Shown here in pieces: positions 18,309 to 27,426 of a DNA stretch of 64,000 nucleotides. Each line of letters starts with the position of its first letter. The first letter of the stretch is position 1. A program made the translations under genes and the position numbers. This DNA is from Rhodopseudomonas julia. GTDB taxonomy: Bacteria; Pseudomonadota; Alphaproteobacteria; Rhizobiales; Afifellaceae. Where the stretch lies: assembly GCF_030813515.1 (NCBI RefSeq), contig NZ_JAUSUK010000001.1:434001-498000 (forward strand), written 5' to 3'. A model generated the notes under the pieces. That model was not told the DNA's origin and ran no database searches. It worked only from the letters and a program-made list of their open reading frames with translations.

Positions 18309-19091
18309 TCAATGATACCGCGCCACCGCAGAACTCATGATGGCCGCCGTCTCGCTTGAAAGGCCGTCCGGCACGAACGTCACTCGGGCGATATCGCCTC
18401 CCGAAAGGCTCCTGTAGAGAACCAAGGCATAAAGATAGCTGGCGGCGAGTGTCGGGTGGTTGCCGTCGCGCGTCATCGCGATGTCGGGATGTTGCCGGCG
18501 CACCTCGTTCCAGACATCGTCCAACCAGATCAGGTGAGCCCCCGAAAGCCGGGCAAGCCGTCGATGGCCCATATCGATTTGGCGCTGATAATAATCCCGG
18601 TCAGCTTCACTGAAGAGATAGGCCTCTGTTGGGTCATAGGCCCAATTGACGACCAGGCCCGGGCTCCCCTCCTTCACCTTGATGGCGCGAAGCAATTTCC
18701 CGCCGTAGGTCATAAAGCTCGTCGTCTGCGCCTCGCTGGAAAAGGCCCGGCTTTCGGCCTGCACGATGGCATCGTCCCACACATGCTCCAGCAAGGACTG
18801 CGCGTATGTGTCATTCCAGAGGATCTCCAGGCTCGCGCCCGGCGGAGTTTGTTGCCTGATCTGGTATTTTTCGGGACTGTCGGCGGAATCCGCAATCTGC
18901 CGGAGCATGCGCGGCATGTGGTTTGCGTAGGTGCGGCTGTTTCCGAGAAGCAGGATTTCCCGGGCTGGGCGATCGTCAAAACGATCTTCAAGCCTTTGGC
19001 TTAACTCGTCAAATCCAAGCGGCTGGAAGAACTGGAACCAGCTCACGGCCACGATGGCAAGAACCAGAACGCCCCGAAAAATAAAACGCAT
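18309..19091 (-). CDS. SGNH/GDSL-like hydrolase, membrane-anchored
   Basis: The 260-residue protein starts with a signal anchor (residues 4-22). Block I of the SGNH fold reads LLLGNSRTYAN, with GNS in place of GDS and Ser52 as candidate nucleophile. The C-terminal DGNHPT gives Asp209 and His212 as the DxxH pair. It is therefore a plausible periplasmic esterase or acyltransferase partner, as in DltD- or AlgX-like SGNH proteins; the substrate is unknown. I chose the ATG at 19091 because it places the anchor at the N-terminus; a GTG at 19154 extends it by 21 residues. Confidence 0.65.
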   Translation of the reverse strand: MRFIFRGVLVLAIVAVSWFQFFQPLGFDELSQRLEDRFDDRPAREILLLGNSRTYANHMPRMLRQIADSADSPEKYQIRQQTPPGASLEILWNDTYAQSLLEHVWDDAIVQAESRAFSSEAQTTSFMTYGGKLLRAIKVKEGSPGLVVNWAYDPTEAYLFSEADRDYYQRQIDMGHRRLARLSGAHLIWLDDVWNEVRRQHPDIAMTRDGNHPTLAASYLYALVLYRSLSGGDIARVTFVPDGLSSETAAIMSSAVARYH

Positions 19092-19329
19092 ACATGCACC
19101 GATACCGAAAACGATCAGCTTCGCGACCGACCAGTCCGGCGCGAGACGCGACACCTATGCCGACTTCGTAAATACAATCTTAGATATGTCTTCGGCCTGA
19201 TCGCCGCGGTGCCCACCCAACGAACGGCAGCAGATCTGAGCAGCGCTCTATAGAACCGACCAAAAGTCGAAGCTGCGCCAGCTATCTCTGCGCCAAGCGG
19301 CACCTTCGGCCGTGAACACGAAGCTCCCC

Positions 19330-22300
19330 CTACTCCGCCTCCTCCATCTCCCCGCGCCCTTGCGCCGTCGCATCGGCACCTGCCCCGGCGGCCTTCTCCG
19401 CCCGCGTCTCCCCGACAACCCGGTTGCGGCCGCGGGCTTTCGCCTCGTAGAGCCGCGCGTCGGCCTCGCGCACGAAATCGCTGAGCTTGGCCTGCGGCGC
19501 GGGGATCGCGGCAAAGCCGCCGAGGCTCACCGTCAGGCGCCAGGTCTCCTCGCCGGCGGAAAACGGCTCCTTCTCCACCCGCCGGCGCAAAGCCTCCAGG
19601 CGCTCGAAGAAATCCTCGCTCGCGCCGCCGAGCGTAAAAATGATGAATTCCTCGCCGCCATAGCGGCCGAGAATGTCGCCGTCCTCGCCGAAGACCTCGC
19701 GCGCCAGGCGCGCGATATGGCGCAGGCATTGGTCGCCGAAGAGATGCCCGCGCGCATCGTTGACGCTCTTGAAATGGTCGACGTCGATCATCGCCACCGA
19801 AAACAGCCAGCCATTCCTCTGGCACAGGCCGAATTCGTCGGCGGCGCGCGCGTCGAAATGGCGGCGGTTGTAAAGACCCGTCAAAGCGTCGGTGATCGAC
19901 ACATCCTGCAGCTTCTGGTTGGCGCGTTCGAGCGCCGCGTTGAGGCGCCGCAGCTTGCGGTTCCAGTAGATGACGAGAACGAGGACGACGAGCGCCACGC
20001 CACCGAGGAGAAGCAGGCGGCTGTAATCGACGCGCTGGTCGATGCGCACCAGCATCTGCCGGCTCAGCATCGTCTGCACCTCCTGCTCGTCGAGGCCTGC
20101 GACGAGTTTTGCAAAAATCGCCGCCAGCATCGGCTCGTCGGAGCGGGTGGCGATCGAGGCGCGCCAGTCCTCAAAGATGCGGCCGGCGACCTTGACGTCG
20201 TAAAGCCGCTTGGAGGCCAAGAGATAGCCGAGGCTCGGCAGCGTGCCGAGGGCGGCGTCGAGTTCGCCGCGGCGCACGCCGGTCAACGCCTCCGCCTCGC
20301 TCTTCACCTCCACCAGCTCGACGTTCGGATAACGCTCCTGCAGAACGCGCACCGGGCTTTCGCCCGGGGCGATGCCGACGCGCTTGCCGGCCAGATCGTT
20401 CATCGTGCTGACGATCGGCTCGTTGAGCGAGCTTGCCACCGCCATCGGCAAAACGAGATAGGGCAGCGTGAACGTCCAGCGGTCGTCGGCCGCCGCGCTG
20501 TCGGTGACGAAGGGCAGGACGTCGCATTCGTAATCTTCGGCCTTCTTGAGGCCGCCGCCCCAGATCGGCACCGGCACGACCTGCCAGGAAAAGCCGCCCT
20601 GCCGCGCCAGCCGCTCCATCACGTCGGAGGCGACGCCGGTGAAATCGCCGGCCTTGTCGACAGAGGTATAAGGCGGCGTCAGAGGATCGACGCAGACCTT
20701 CAAGACACCCTTCTGATCGAGATAGGCGCGCTCTTCGCTCGTCAGAAGCGGGCGCTGGCGCTCCATTCCGGCGACGGTGGGGCCAAGCCAGCGCGTTTCG
20801 AGCTCGTTCCACCGCGTCGCCGACATGGCGCTCATCGCCCGGTCGATGATGCTGCGGGCATAGGGATAGCGGGGCGACACGCCGAAGCGCAGATCCTCGC
20901 GCTGCACACCCTGCATCAAGAATTCGCCGCCGATCTCGATATTGATGAGCCCCAGGCGCCGGATGATGGCACGGCCGTTGGAGAGCGCCATGATGGCCGC
21001 GTCCACCTCGCCGCCGGCCAGCGCCTGCAGGATCTCTTCCTGCGTGAGATAGGTGCGCACATCCGCGACGCGCGCCTTCAGCGCATCCTCGTAATAGATC
21101 GCCCGTCCGATGCCGACCTTGCGGCCCTTCAGCGATTCCAGGCCGCGATAGGGGCCGAAGCCGGAGCGCACGAAGACAGCGTTCGGGATGCGGTGATATT
21201 CGCGCGTGAAGAGCGTGTAGTCTTCGCGCTCGGCCGTGCGCGACATGTTGCTCACGATGTCGATGTCGCCGGCCCGAAACGCCTCGAAAAGGTTCGCCGC
21301 GCTGTCGTAGACGGGGATCATGGCAAGCCCCGTCGCGGCGGAGATCTCATGCATCAGATCGACCGCGAAACCCTGCCCCCTGCCGTCGCGGAGAAAGCTC
21401 AAAGGCTCGTAATCGCTGATGAAGCCGACCTTCAAAGGCGGCGCATTGGCCACGAATTGCTGCTCCTCCGGCAGGAGGCGCAAGGGTCCGGCGGAAAACA
21501 CCCGGCCGCTGCGATAGCTGAGCCAACGTTCGGTGATGGCGGCGAGCTCTTCCGTCGGCAGCGCGGCGACGGCCTTCGCTAGGATCTCGTGCAGCATCTC
21601 CCGGTCGCGGTTGCGCGCCGCCTCCACCGCCACGTCCTCGGCAGCATTTCCTGTCGCGCCCCCTGGCGCGTCCCCGGCGTCCCCCCCGACAGGCTCAGCC
21701 TCGGCCTTCAGCACGCCCAGGCGGAAATCTTCAAGCGACACGCCGGTGAGCGGCACCGGCCCGACCGCTTCCACATTGGAAAAGCCGTTCTCGCGGGCGA
21801 AGAAATTGCCGGTCATCTCCGATGCGATCACCGCATCGACCCAGCCGAAGGCGAGTGCCGCCATCAGATCGCGGTAGGTGTCGTATTCGACGGGCTCGAT
21901 GCCGGCCTTGCGCAGGGCGCCGCCGAAATAGATGTCGGTGATGACGCCGATGCGCTTCTTCGACAAAGTGTCGGCATCGATCGGCTGGGCGAGCGGGCGA
22001 TCGACGTTCTGGAAGATCACCGTGCGGCGCTGGTGATAGGGGTCGGTGAAAGCGATGAAGGGGAGGCGCGCCTCGGTGAGGGAGATATCGGCGATGACGT
22101 CGAGCCGGCCGGCGCGGAAATTGCCGTAAATCTCCGGCCAGGTGCCCATCCGCGGCACGAAGGTGAGGCCGACTTCAAGTTCGATGCGGTCGAGGACATC
22201 GAGCGTCCAGCCCATCATCGAGCCGTTGCGGAAAAACGAATAGGGCTCGTTGTCGGCGACGACGCCGACGGTGACGGTCGGATGCTCGGCCACCCATTGC

Positions 22301-22440
22301 CGTTCGGTCTCGCTCAATTCGACGGCGCGGCCAGGCACGCCGGAGGCGATGACGATGAGGGCCGCCACGATCAGGGCGACGCCGCTGCGAACAATCCCCA
22401 CAAGGCGAGGCGACACTCTCGGGTTCGGTCCCGTCAACAT
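19330..22440 (-). CDS. Triple substrate-binding-domain diguanylate cyclase
   Basis: The 1036-residue receptor protein has a signal anchor (about 15-38), then three successive periplasmic SBP_bac_3 domains (about 40-290, 320-550 and 565-790). Each opens with a binding-protein-like strand such as VTVGVVADNEPYSFF, LKVGFISDYEPLSFL or LKVCVDPLTPPYTSV. A membrane helix (about 800-820) leads to a cytoplasmic GGDEF domain with an intact GGEEF at residues 928-932. It should make cyclic di-GMP in response to small ligands such as amino acids. No EAL domain is present. About 24 residues after GGDEF form a Gly/Ala-rich tail. Confidence 0.9.
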   Translation of the reverse strand: MLTGPNPRVSPRLVGIVRSGVALIVAALIVIASGVPGRAVELSETERQWVAEHPTVTVGVVADNEPYSFFRNGSMMGWTLDVLDRIELEVGLTFVPRMGTWPEIYGNFRAGRLDVIADISLTEARLPFIAFTDPYHQRRTVIFQNVDRPLAQPIDADTLSKKRIGVITDIYFGGALRKAGIEPVEYDTYRDLMAALAFGWVDAVIASEMTGNFFARENGFSNVEAVGPVPLTGVSLEDFRLGVLKAEAEPVGGDAGDAPGGATGNAAEDVAVEAARNRDREMLHEILAKAVAALPTEELAAITERWLSYRSGRVFSAGPLRLLPEEQQFVANAPPLKVGFISDYEPLSFLRDGRGQGFAVDLMHEISAATGLAMIPVYDSAANLFEAFRAGDIDIVSNMSRTAEREDYTLFTREYHRIPNAVFVRSGFGPYRGLESLKGRKVGIGRAIYYEDALKARVADVRTYLTQEEILQALAGGEVDAAIMALSNGRAIIRRLGLINIEIGGEFLMQGVQREDLRFGVSPRYPYARSIIDRAMSAMSATRWNELETRWLGPTVAGMERQRPLLTSEERAYLDQKGVLKVCVDPLTPPYTSVDKAGDFTGVASDVMERLARQGGFSWQVVPVPIWGGGLKKAEDYECDVLPFVTDSAAADDRWTFTLPYLVLPMAVASSLNEPIVSTMNDLAGKRVGIAPGESPVRVLQERYPNVELVEVKSEAEALTGVRRGELDAALGTLPSLGYLLASKRLYDVKVAGRIFEDWRASIATRSDEPMLAAIFAKLVAGLDEQEVQTMLSRQMLVRIDQRVDYSRLLLLGGVALVVLVLVIYWNRKLRRLNAALERANQKLQDVSITDALTGLYNRRHFDARAADEFGLCQRNGWLFSVAMIDVDHFKSVNDARGHLFGDQCLRHIARLAREVFGEDGDILGRYGGEEFIIFTLGGASEDFFERLEALRRRVEKEPFSAGEETWRLTVSLGGFAAIPAPQAKLSDFVREADARLYEAKARGRNRVVGETRAEKAAGAGADATAQGRGEMEEAE

Positions 22441-22925
22441 TCTTGTCCCATTGCATCCGGCCCGCGCATGCCGGCCTGCCAATTCCGGCCCTCGTGGCCG
22501 GCGCTCGATTTCGCCCCCGGTCGCCCCCTCAATTCCGCCAGACGAGGCCGAGAGAAGGCGCGACCATCGCCTCGCCCCATCGCCTCATGCCCGCATCGGC
22601 CTCACCCCGCGCCTGCGCCCCCATCGCCTCCTGCGACGGCAAACACAATCCGTAGGCAACACCTAGCGACACGCACCGCCAAATCTGGAAAGCATCCAAA
22701 GCCTGCTTGAGACTTAAAAGGCAAGGCAGAGGCCGCAGGCAGGCCGATATTCCCCTGCGGAATGGCATATTTCACCGCCATTGGTGCAGGAAGCCCACAG
22801 CCGGCGCGAAGTCTCGGGCGGCCGGCACCGCCGCTTTCGCTTGGCGCAGAGCCCCGGCACGGCCGAAATCGGAACGGCAACTCCTGGTTTGCGTTTTCAA
22901 GCTGACGCCAGAGGAAAGAGCGACC
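22441..22925. other. Intergenic region between divergent cyclase and DUF2252 genes
   Basis: There is no credible gene in these 485 bases; frames here are shadows. Promoters of both flanking genes should lie here, but no motif stood out. Confidence 0.4.
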
Positions 22926-24374
22926 ATGGCCGAAGCGAAGAAAAAGCAGTCAACAGACAAGCCGGCGACCGACAAGGCGGACACGCAAACCCAATCCGCC
23001 GACATCAAGCCCGCCCGCAAGGCGAGCGGCCAGCGCGACGCCTTTCGCGACCTCGCCCACCGCATCGCCGAAGGCGAACAGGTCGTCCCGCCCGTGCTCC
23101 TCACCGGCCAGGCGCGGCGCGAGCATGTGCGCTCCACCCTGCGCGAAGACCACGCCCAGCGCATCGAACAGCGCAATCACGGAGCGCGGGCGAAGTTCGA
23201 CGAGCTCGCCGACGATTTCTTCAAGTTCTTCCGCGGCACGGCGCTTCTCTTCTACCGCGATCTGGCGGGCCAGGATGCCAACATGCCCTCCGTCATGGCG
23301 CTCGGCGATGTGCATCCGGAAAATTTTGGCGTCATGCCGGATGAAAACGGCGCGCCCATCTTCGGCGTCAACGATTTCGACGAGACGATCTATGCTCCCT
23401 TCACCTTCGACATCAAACGCGGCGCGGTCGGCTTCTGGATCGCCGCGCGCGAGGAAGGCGGCCTCACCCGCAAGAAGCGGCGCAAGGTCGTGACGAAATT
23501 CGTCAAAGGCTACCTCAAGGCGATGGAGGCCTATGCCGAGCACGCGACGGAGAAGAACGACGATTACCGCATGGACAATTCGCCGAAAGTCATCCGCCGC
23601 CTCTTCAAGGAAGCCTGGGAAGATCGCCACGACTGGCTGCGGGACGATTATCTCAAAGGCTCCGGCCGCGGCTTCAAGGCGAGCGACGAGCTGCAGCCGA
23701 TCTCGGGCCAGGTGACAAAATTCCAGAAGGCGGTCGAAGACCTCGCCAAGTCGAACGGCATCGACGCGCCCGACCGCGCCGGCGAGCTCAAGGTCAAGGA
23801 TGTGTGCGTGCGCCACGGCCAGGGCACGGCCTCGCTCGGCCTGCCGCGCTATTACGTCCTCATCGAAGGCCCGTCGAAAAACGCCACCGACGACATCATC
23901 ATCGAGTTCAAGCGCGCCCGCCGCTCCGCCCTCGACGGGCTCACCCCGCCCTCCGAATTTCATGCCGGCGCCAAGGCCGACCGCATCGCCCACGGTCAGG
24001 CCGTGCAGCTCGCCCATGGCGACATCTTTTACGGCGCCGTGGAGATCGACGGCGAAAGCTTCATGAGCCGCGAGCGCGCCCCCTTCCGCGACGACATCGA
24101 TCTCGACGAATTGAGCTACGGTACCTGGAAGGATTACGCGGAAGTCTGCGGCGCAGCACTCGCCAAGGCGCATGCGCTCTCAGACGATCTCGGCCAGATC
24201 GATTATGACGTCGAGCCCTCGATCCTCGCCGCCGCCACACCGCGAAAACTCTTCATCGCCGACCTCGTGCGCTTCGCCGAAGAAGGCGCCGACCGCCTCC
24301 AGGCCGATCACCAGACGTTCCGCGAAGACCACGCGCTCGGCGCCTTCGACTGCATCGACATGGTCTATCGGTAA
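22926..24374 (+). CDS. DUF2252 domain-containing protein
   Basis: The 482-residue protein starts at ATG 22926 after GAGGAAAG. A Lys-rich disordered N-terminus (1-35) precedes the DUF2252 domain (about 40-470). Kinase-like-fold hallmarks are present: MALGDVHPENFG (the catalytic-loop equivalent with Asp, His and Asn) and FGVNDFDET (the DFG-like Asp). The family is thought to be related to aminoglycoside phosphotransferase-like enzymes, but its substrate is unknown. The 3' end of this gene is duplicated at 27329-27382. Confidence 0.85.
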   Translation: MAEAKKKQSTDKPATDKADTQTQSADIKPARKASGQRDAFRDLAHRIAEGEQVVPPVLLTGQARREHVRSTLREDHAQRIEQRNHGARAKFDELADDFFKFFRGTALLFYRDLAGQDANMPSVMALGDVHPENFGVMPDENGAPIFGVNDFDETIYAPFTFDIKRGAVGFWIAAREEGGLTRKKRRKVVTKFVKGYLKAMEAYAEHATEKNDDYRMDNSPKVIRRLFKEAWEDRHDWLRDDYLKGSGRGFKASDELQPISGQVTKFQKAVEDLAKSNGIDAPDRAGELKVKDVCVRHGQGTASLGLPRYYVLIEGPSKNATDDIIIEFKRARRSALDGLTPPSEFHAGAKADRIAHGQAVQLAHGDIFYGAVEIDGESFMSRERAPFRDDIDLDELSYGTWKDYAEVCGAALAKAHALSDDLGQIDYDVEPSILAAATPRKLFIADLVRFAEEGADRLQADHQTFREDHALGAFDCIDMVYR

Positions 24375-24386
24375 GGAGAGAGCGGC
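24333..24386 (+). repeat. 54-bp direct repeat, left copy (3' end of DUF2252 gene)
   Basis: Positions 24333-24386 match 27329-27382 at 53 of 54 bases by eye; the one difference changes Tyr to Cys. The repeat spans the last codons (GAFDCIDMVYR and the stop) and 12 bases of downstream DNA. The copies lie 2996 bases apart in the same orientation and bracket the LysR/SDR/amidohydrolase block. Confidence 0.9.
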
Positions 24387-24439
24387 GACTGCGCCGCCCA
24401 GAACGTGACACCGAAGCCGACAGAAGGACGGCGCGCTCG

Positions 24440-25339
24440 TCAGGAGGGCTCGCCGGTGGATTTCAGCACCGTCTCGAAGACCATCTCCCGGAACCATTTC
24501 TGTTCGGGGTCGACATCGAACCTCGGATGCCACATGGCCGACACGGAAATGCCCGGCACCGAAACCGGGAGATCTGTTCCGACCAGGTCGGGGCTCAGGA
24601 CGGAACGGGGGATCTGCGCGATCACATCGGACCGGCGTGCGATCTCCATCGCGTCGGGAAATCCCGGCACGACCGCCACCACCTTTCGAACAAGGCCGAG
24701 GCGGGCCAACGCCTCATCCACCGGCCCGGTCGTCTGGCCGCGTCGGGACGCGACGACATGCAGGCAATTTGCAAAGCGCTCCGGCGTGACCGGCGCGTCG
24801 AGCAAGGCGTGACCGGGACGCGCCGCAGCAATGAACTCGTCGTCGAAAAGCCGCCGGGTCAGGATTTCCGGCGCGAACTCCCCTAATACGCCGATTTCCA
24901 AATCCGCGGCGCCTTCGCGCAGCGGCGTCCCATCCTTCACCCGTTTCGCCGCCAGCTTCAGACGGGTCTGCGGCGCCGCCGAAAGCATCCTTTGGAGCAG
25001 GGGCGCGGCAAACCGGTGGATGAACCCCTCATTGGCGCGGAGTGAAAAGGTCCGGCTGAGCGTCTTAAGCTCAAGACCATGCTCGTCCCGGGCGAGAGCG
25101 CTCTCGACCCCAGCCAGCAGTGCGGGCACTTCGGCGGACAAGGCGACGGCACGTGGAGATGGCACCAGCCGCGATCCGGCGCGCACGAGCAGCGGGTCTC
25201 CGGTGACCTTGCGCAATCGCGTCAGATTGCGGCTCATCGCCGATACGCTCAGGCCAAGACGTGCGGCCGCTTCGGTCACGCTGCCGGTCGCGAGCAGGGC
25301 ATCGAGCGCCCGCAGCAGATTGAGATCCGGATTTGCCAT
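24440..25339 (-). CDS. LysR family transcriptional regulator
   Basis: This is a 299-residue LTTR with an N-terminal HTH (residues 5-62; TGSVTEAAARLGLSVSAMS) of the NodD-like/PA-type branch that begins DLNLLRALDALL, and a substrate-binding domain (about 90-290). It is divergent from the SDR gene at 25465 with a 125-base gap, so it probably regulates the SDR/amidohydrolase unit. Its end is convergent with the DUF2252 gene, only 65 bases away. Confidence 0.9.
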   Translation of the reverse strand: MANPDLNLLRALDALLATGSVTEAAARLGLSVSAMSRNLTRLRKVTGDPLLVRAGSRLVPSPRAVALSAEVPALLAGVESALARDEHGLELKTLSRTFSLRANEGFIHRFAAPLLQRMLSAAPQTRLKLAAKRVKDGTPLREGAADLEIGVLGEFAPEILTRRLFDDEFIAAARPGHALLDAPVTPERFANCLHVVASRRGQTTGPVDEALARLGLVRKVVAVVPGFPDAMEIARRSDVIAQIPRSVLSPDLVGTDLPVSVPGISVSAMWHPRFDVDPEQKWFREMVFETVLKSTGEPS

Positions 25340-25464
25340 GCGCCGGGTATGGGGAAGACTTGCATGGCGCGCAATTTGTTTTTGAGGGTGATGCGTCTCG
25401 CGAAACCATCTTTTGCTCCCTAGCTTGCAGAGGACATTGTTCGAACTGGCAACGGAGACATTCC

Positions 25465-26151
25465 ATGCAACGCATTCTCATCATCGGCGCGTCCCGCGGG
25501 ATCGGTCATGCCCTTTCAAGTGAGTTCGTGGGGCGCGGCTGGCATGTGACCGGCACGGTCCGGCACACCGCCGGAACGCCCCTGCACGCGCTGCGCGAAG
25601 AGCACCCCGAGGCGGTCGAGATCGCCGCATTGGACATCACCGTGCCCGCACAGATCCTGGCTCTGCGCGAGGAGCTTCAGGACCGGCGCTACGACATCCT
25701 GCTCGTGAACGCCGGAACGGCGAACGCCAACCAGAGCGAGACGATCGCCGAGACCTCGACGGAGGAATTCATCCGCGTCATGGTCACCAACGCGCTCAGC
25801 CCGATGCGGGTGGTGGAGACCCTCGCCGACCTCACGACCCCCGAAGGGACCATCTCCGTCATGTCCTCGGGACAGGGCAGCATCGCCGGGAACACGCGCG
25901 GCGGTCACGAGGTCTATCGCGGCTCGAAGGCAGCGCTGAACCAGTACATGCGCAGCTATGCGATCCGCGCCGGAAATACGCGCCCGATGCTGCTGATCGC
26001 GCCCGGCTGGATCAAGACGGAGCTCGGCGGGGCGGAGGCGCGCTACACGCTCGCAGAATCGGCGCCCAAACTCGTTGATCTTCTCCTTGCGCAGACGGGA
26101 AGGCCCGGCCTGCGCTACGAGGATCGCGACGGTCGCACGGTGGCGTGGTGA
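25465..26151 (+). CDS. SDR family oxidoreductase (CsgA-like)
   Basis: This is a 228-residue classical short-chain dehydrogenase. It has the NAD(P)-binding GASRGIG (residues 8-14), NAG at 82-84, and the catalytic Tyr151-x3-Lys155 in YRGSK. The sequence style, with no extended C-terminal substrate loop, resembles C-factor/CsgA-like SDRs. The substrate is unknown. I chose the ATG at 25465 because the Rossmann strand MQRILIIGAS then starts the protein. The downstream amidohydrolase follows almost without a gap and is probably co-transcribed. Confidence 0.88.
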   Translation: MQRILIIGASRGIGHALSSEFVGRGWHVTGTVRHTAGTPLHALREEHPEAVEIAALDITVPAQILALREELQDRRYDILLVNAGTANANQSETIAETSTEEFIRVMVTNALSPMRVVETLADLTTPEGTISVMSSGQGSIAGNTRGGHEVYRGSKAALNQYMRSYAIRAGNTRPMLLIAPGWIKTELGGAEARYTLAESAPKLVDLLLAQTGRPGLRYEDRDGRTVAW

Positions 26152-26184
26152 CCCTCTTGCGTGGTGCCCCCCTTTTGCGTGGTG
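26143..26184 (+). repeat. Three GCGTGGTG direct repeats at the SDR/amidohydrolase junction
   Basis: GCGTGGTG occurs at 26143, 26159 and 26177, each followed by C/T-rich bases. The SDR stop codon lies in the first copy and each copy offers an in-frame or near-frame GTG. This makes the start of the next gene ambiguous and suggests local slippage duplication. Confidence 0.7.
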
Positions 26185-26189
26185 CTCCT

Positions 26190-27179
26190 GTGAAGATCAT
26201 CGCCACCGAAGAGCATATGGCGACCGCCGAAGTCGTCGACGCCTGGCACAGGCTCGGCCTGGAAAGCCGCGATCCGGGCGTCGCCCATCACCAGATCGGC
26301 GACATTGCGAAACGGCTGCTCGACCTTTCCAAGAACCGCATCGCGCTGATGGACGAGGCCGGCGTCGACGTGCAGGTCCTGTCCTTGACCACGCCGGCGC
26401 TCCACGACCTTGGGGCCGAAAGCGTCGACATTGCGCGGCGGGTGAACGATACGCTGGCCGAAGCGGTCGCGGGCCATCCAGACCGGTTCGAGGCGATGGC
26501 GACGCTCCCGGTCGCCCGGCCCGAGGCCGCGGCGGCGGAGCTTGAACGCTGCATCGTCGAGCTCGGCTTCACCGGAGCGATGCTTTGCGGACGGGTGGGC
26601 GAGCGCCACCTCGACCATCCCGATTTCGCGCCGATCTTCGAAGTTGCGAGCCGGCGCAGCGTACCGCTCCTGCTGCATCCGCGCGTCGTGCCGGACGGGG
26701 TGCGCGCCGCCTGGTTCTCGAGTTTCGGCGACAGGGTCGAGATGGCGCTGGCCGGCTATGCGATCGGCTGGCATCTCGATGCGGGCATCCAGTTCATACG
26801 CCTGCTTCTGTCGGGGCTCTTCGACAGGCACCCCGATTTGCCGATCCTTCTCGGCCATTGGGGCGAGCTCGTCCTTTATTACGTCGACCGGTTGCGTGCG
26901 CTCGACGCGATCTCGGAGCTTGCCCATCCGTTGGACGCCTATCTGCGCCGGAACGTCTATCTGGGCGCGAGCGGGATGTTCTCGGCCGAGCATCTGCGCC
27001 GTGCACGGGGCATCGTCGGGCCCGATCGATTGCTGTTCTCTGCGGACTTTCCCTACCAGTACCGCCCGGAGCGGCAGGCCCGCGACTTCATCGAGAACTG
27101 CGGGCTTGGCGGGGAGGACCTCACGAATTTTGCGTCTGGAAACTGGTGCCGGCTGAGAGACGCCATCCTTCGGTGCTAA
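26190..27179 (+). CDS. Amidohydrolase family protein (ACMSD-like TIM barrel)
   Basis: The 329-residue protein from the GTG at 26190 (VKIIATEEH) belongs to the amidohydrolase_2 family, related to 2-amino-3-carboxymuconate semialdehyde decarboxylase and resorcylate decarboxylases. Visible metal- and substrate-site motifs are the N-terminal TEEH, LLLHPRV (about 167), ILLGHWGEL (about 230) and LLFSADFPYQY (about 285, catalytic Asp). Family members decarboxylate or hydrolyse aromatic or lactone acids. It sits with an SDR under a LysR regulator, suggesting a small catabolic unit. The frame is also open to 26145, overlapping the SDR stop. Confidence 0.82.
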   Translation: MKIIATEEHMATAEVVDAWHRLGLESRDPGVAHHQIGDIAKRLLDLSKNRIALMDEAGVDVQVLSLTTPALHDLGAESVDIARRVNDTLAEAVAGHPDRFEAMATLPVARPEAAAAELERCIVELGFTGAMLCGRVGERHLDHPDFAPIFEVASRRSVPLLLHPRVVPDGVRAAWFSSFGDRVEMALAGYAIGWHLDAGIQFIRLLLSGLFDRHPDLPILLGHWGELVLYYVDRLRALDAISELAHPLDAYLRRNVYLGASGMFSAEHLRRARGIVGPDRLLFSADFPYQYRPERQARDFIENCGLGGEDLTNFASGNWCRLRDAILRC

Positions 27180-27180
27180 C

Positions 27181-27330
27181 CCGGCTCCATCCGCCAGGCG
27201 CGGCGGAACTCGCGAAAATTGTCGCCAAAGGACGGCGGCAGATAGAGCGGCACCATGGCGAAAACGCTCGCGATCAGCACCACGGTCGAGACGGCGGCAA
27301 AGACGAGCTCGAGGGAGGCGACGATCAGGC
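27181..27330 (-). pseudogene. Fragment of M50 peptidase gene (3' end copy)
   Basis: These 150 bases align with 29329-29478, the end of the intact M50 gene, with about 12 differences by eye; bases 27187-27256 are identical. In the leftward frame the remnant encodes AMVPLYLPPSFGDNFREF and adjoining residues, about 50 C-terminal residues, with a changed ending and no start. The homology stops abruptly at 27330, where the DUF2252 fragment begins. Confidence 0.85.
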
Positions 27331-27382
27331 GCTCGGCGCCTTCGACTGCATCGACATGGTCTGTCGGTAAGGAGAGAGCGGC
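27329..27382 (+). pseudogene. Fragment of DUF2252 gene (3' end copy), right copy of 54-bp repeat
   Basis: This copy holds the last 13 or so codons and stop of a DUF2252 gene (GAFDCIDMVCR) plus 12 downstream bases, one mismatch from 24333-24386. It is joined directly to the oppositely oriented M50 fragment with a two-base overlap (GC), so the two fragments form a chimeric junction. It cannot be expressed as a protein on its own. Confidence 0.88.
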
Positions 27383-27426
27383 CGCAGCTCCGGAAGGCCC
27401 TCCCCCCCCCTTTCCCCCGCGCACCC

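Noticed and set aside
19312-21582. A 756-codon rightward open frame
   Set aside because: It is the shadow of the SBP-GGDEF cyclase gene on the other strand.
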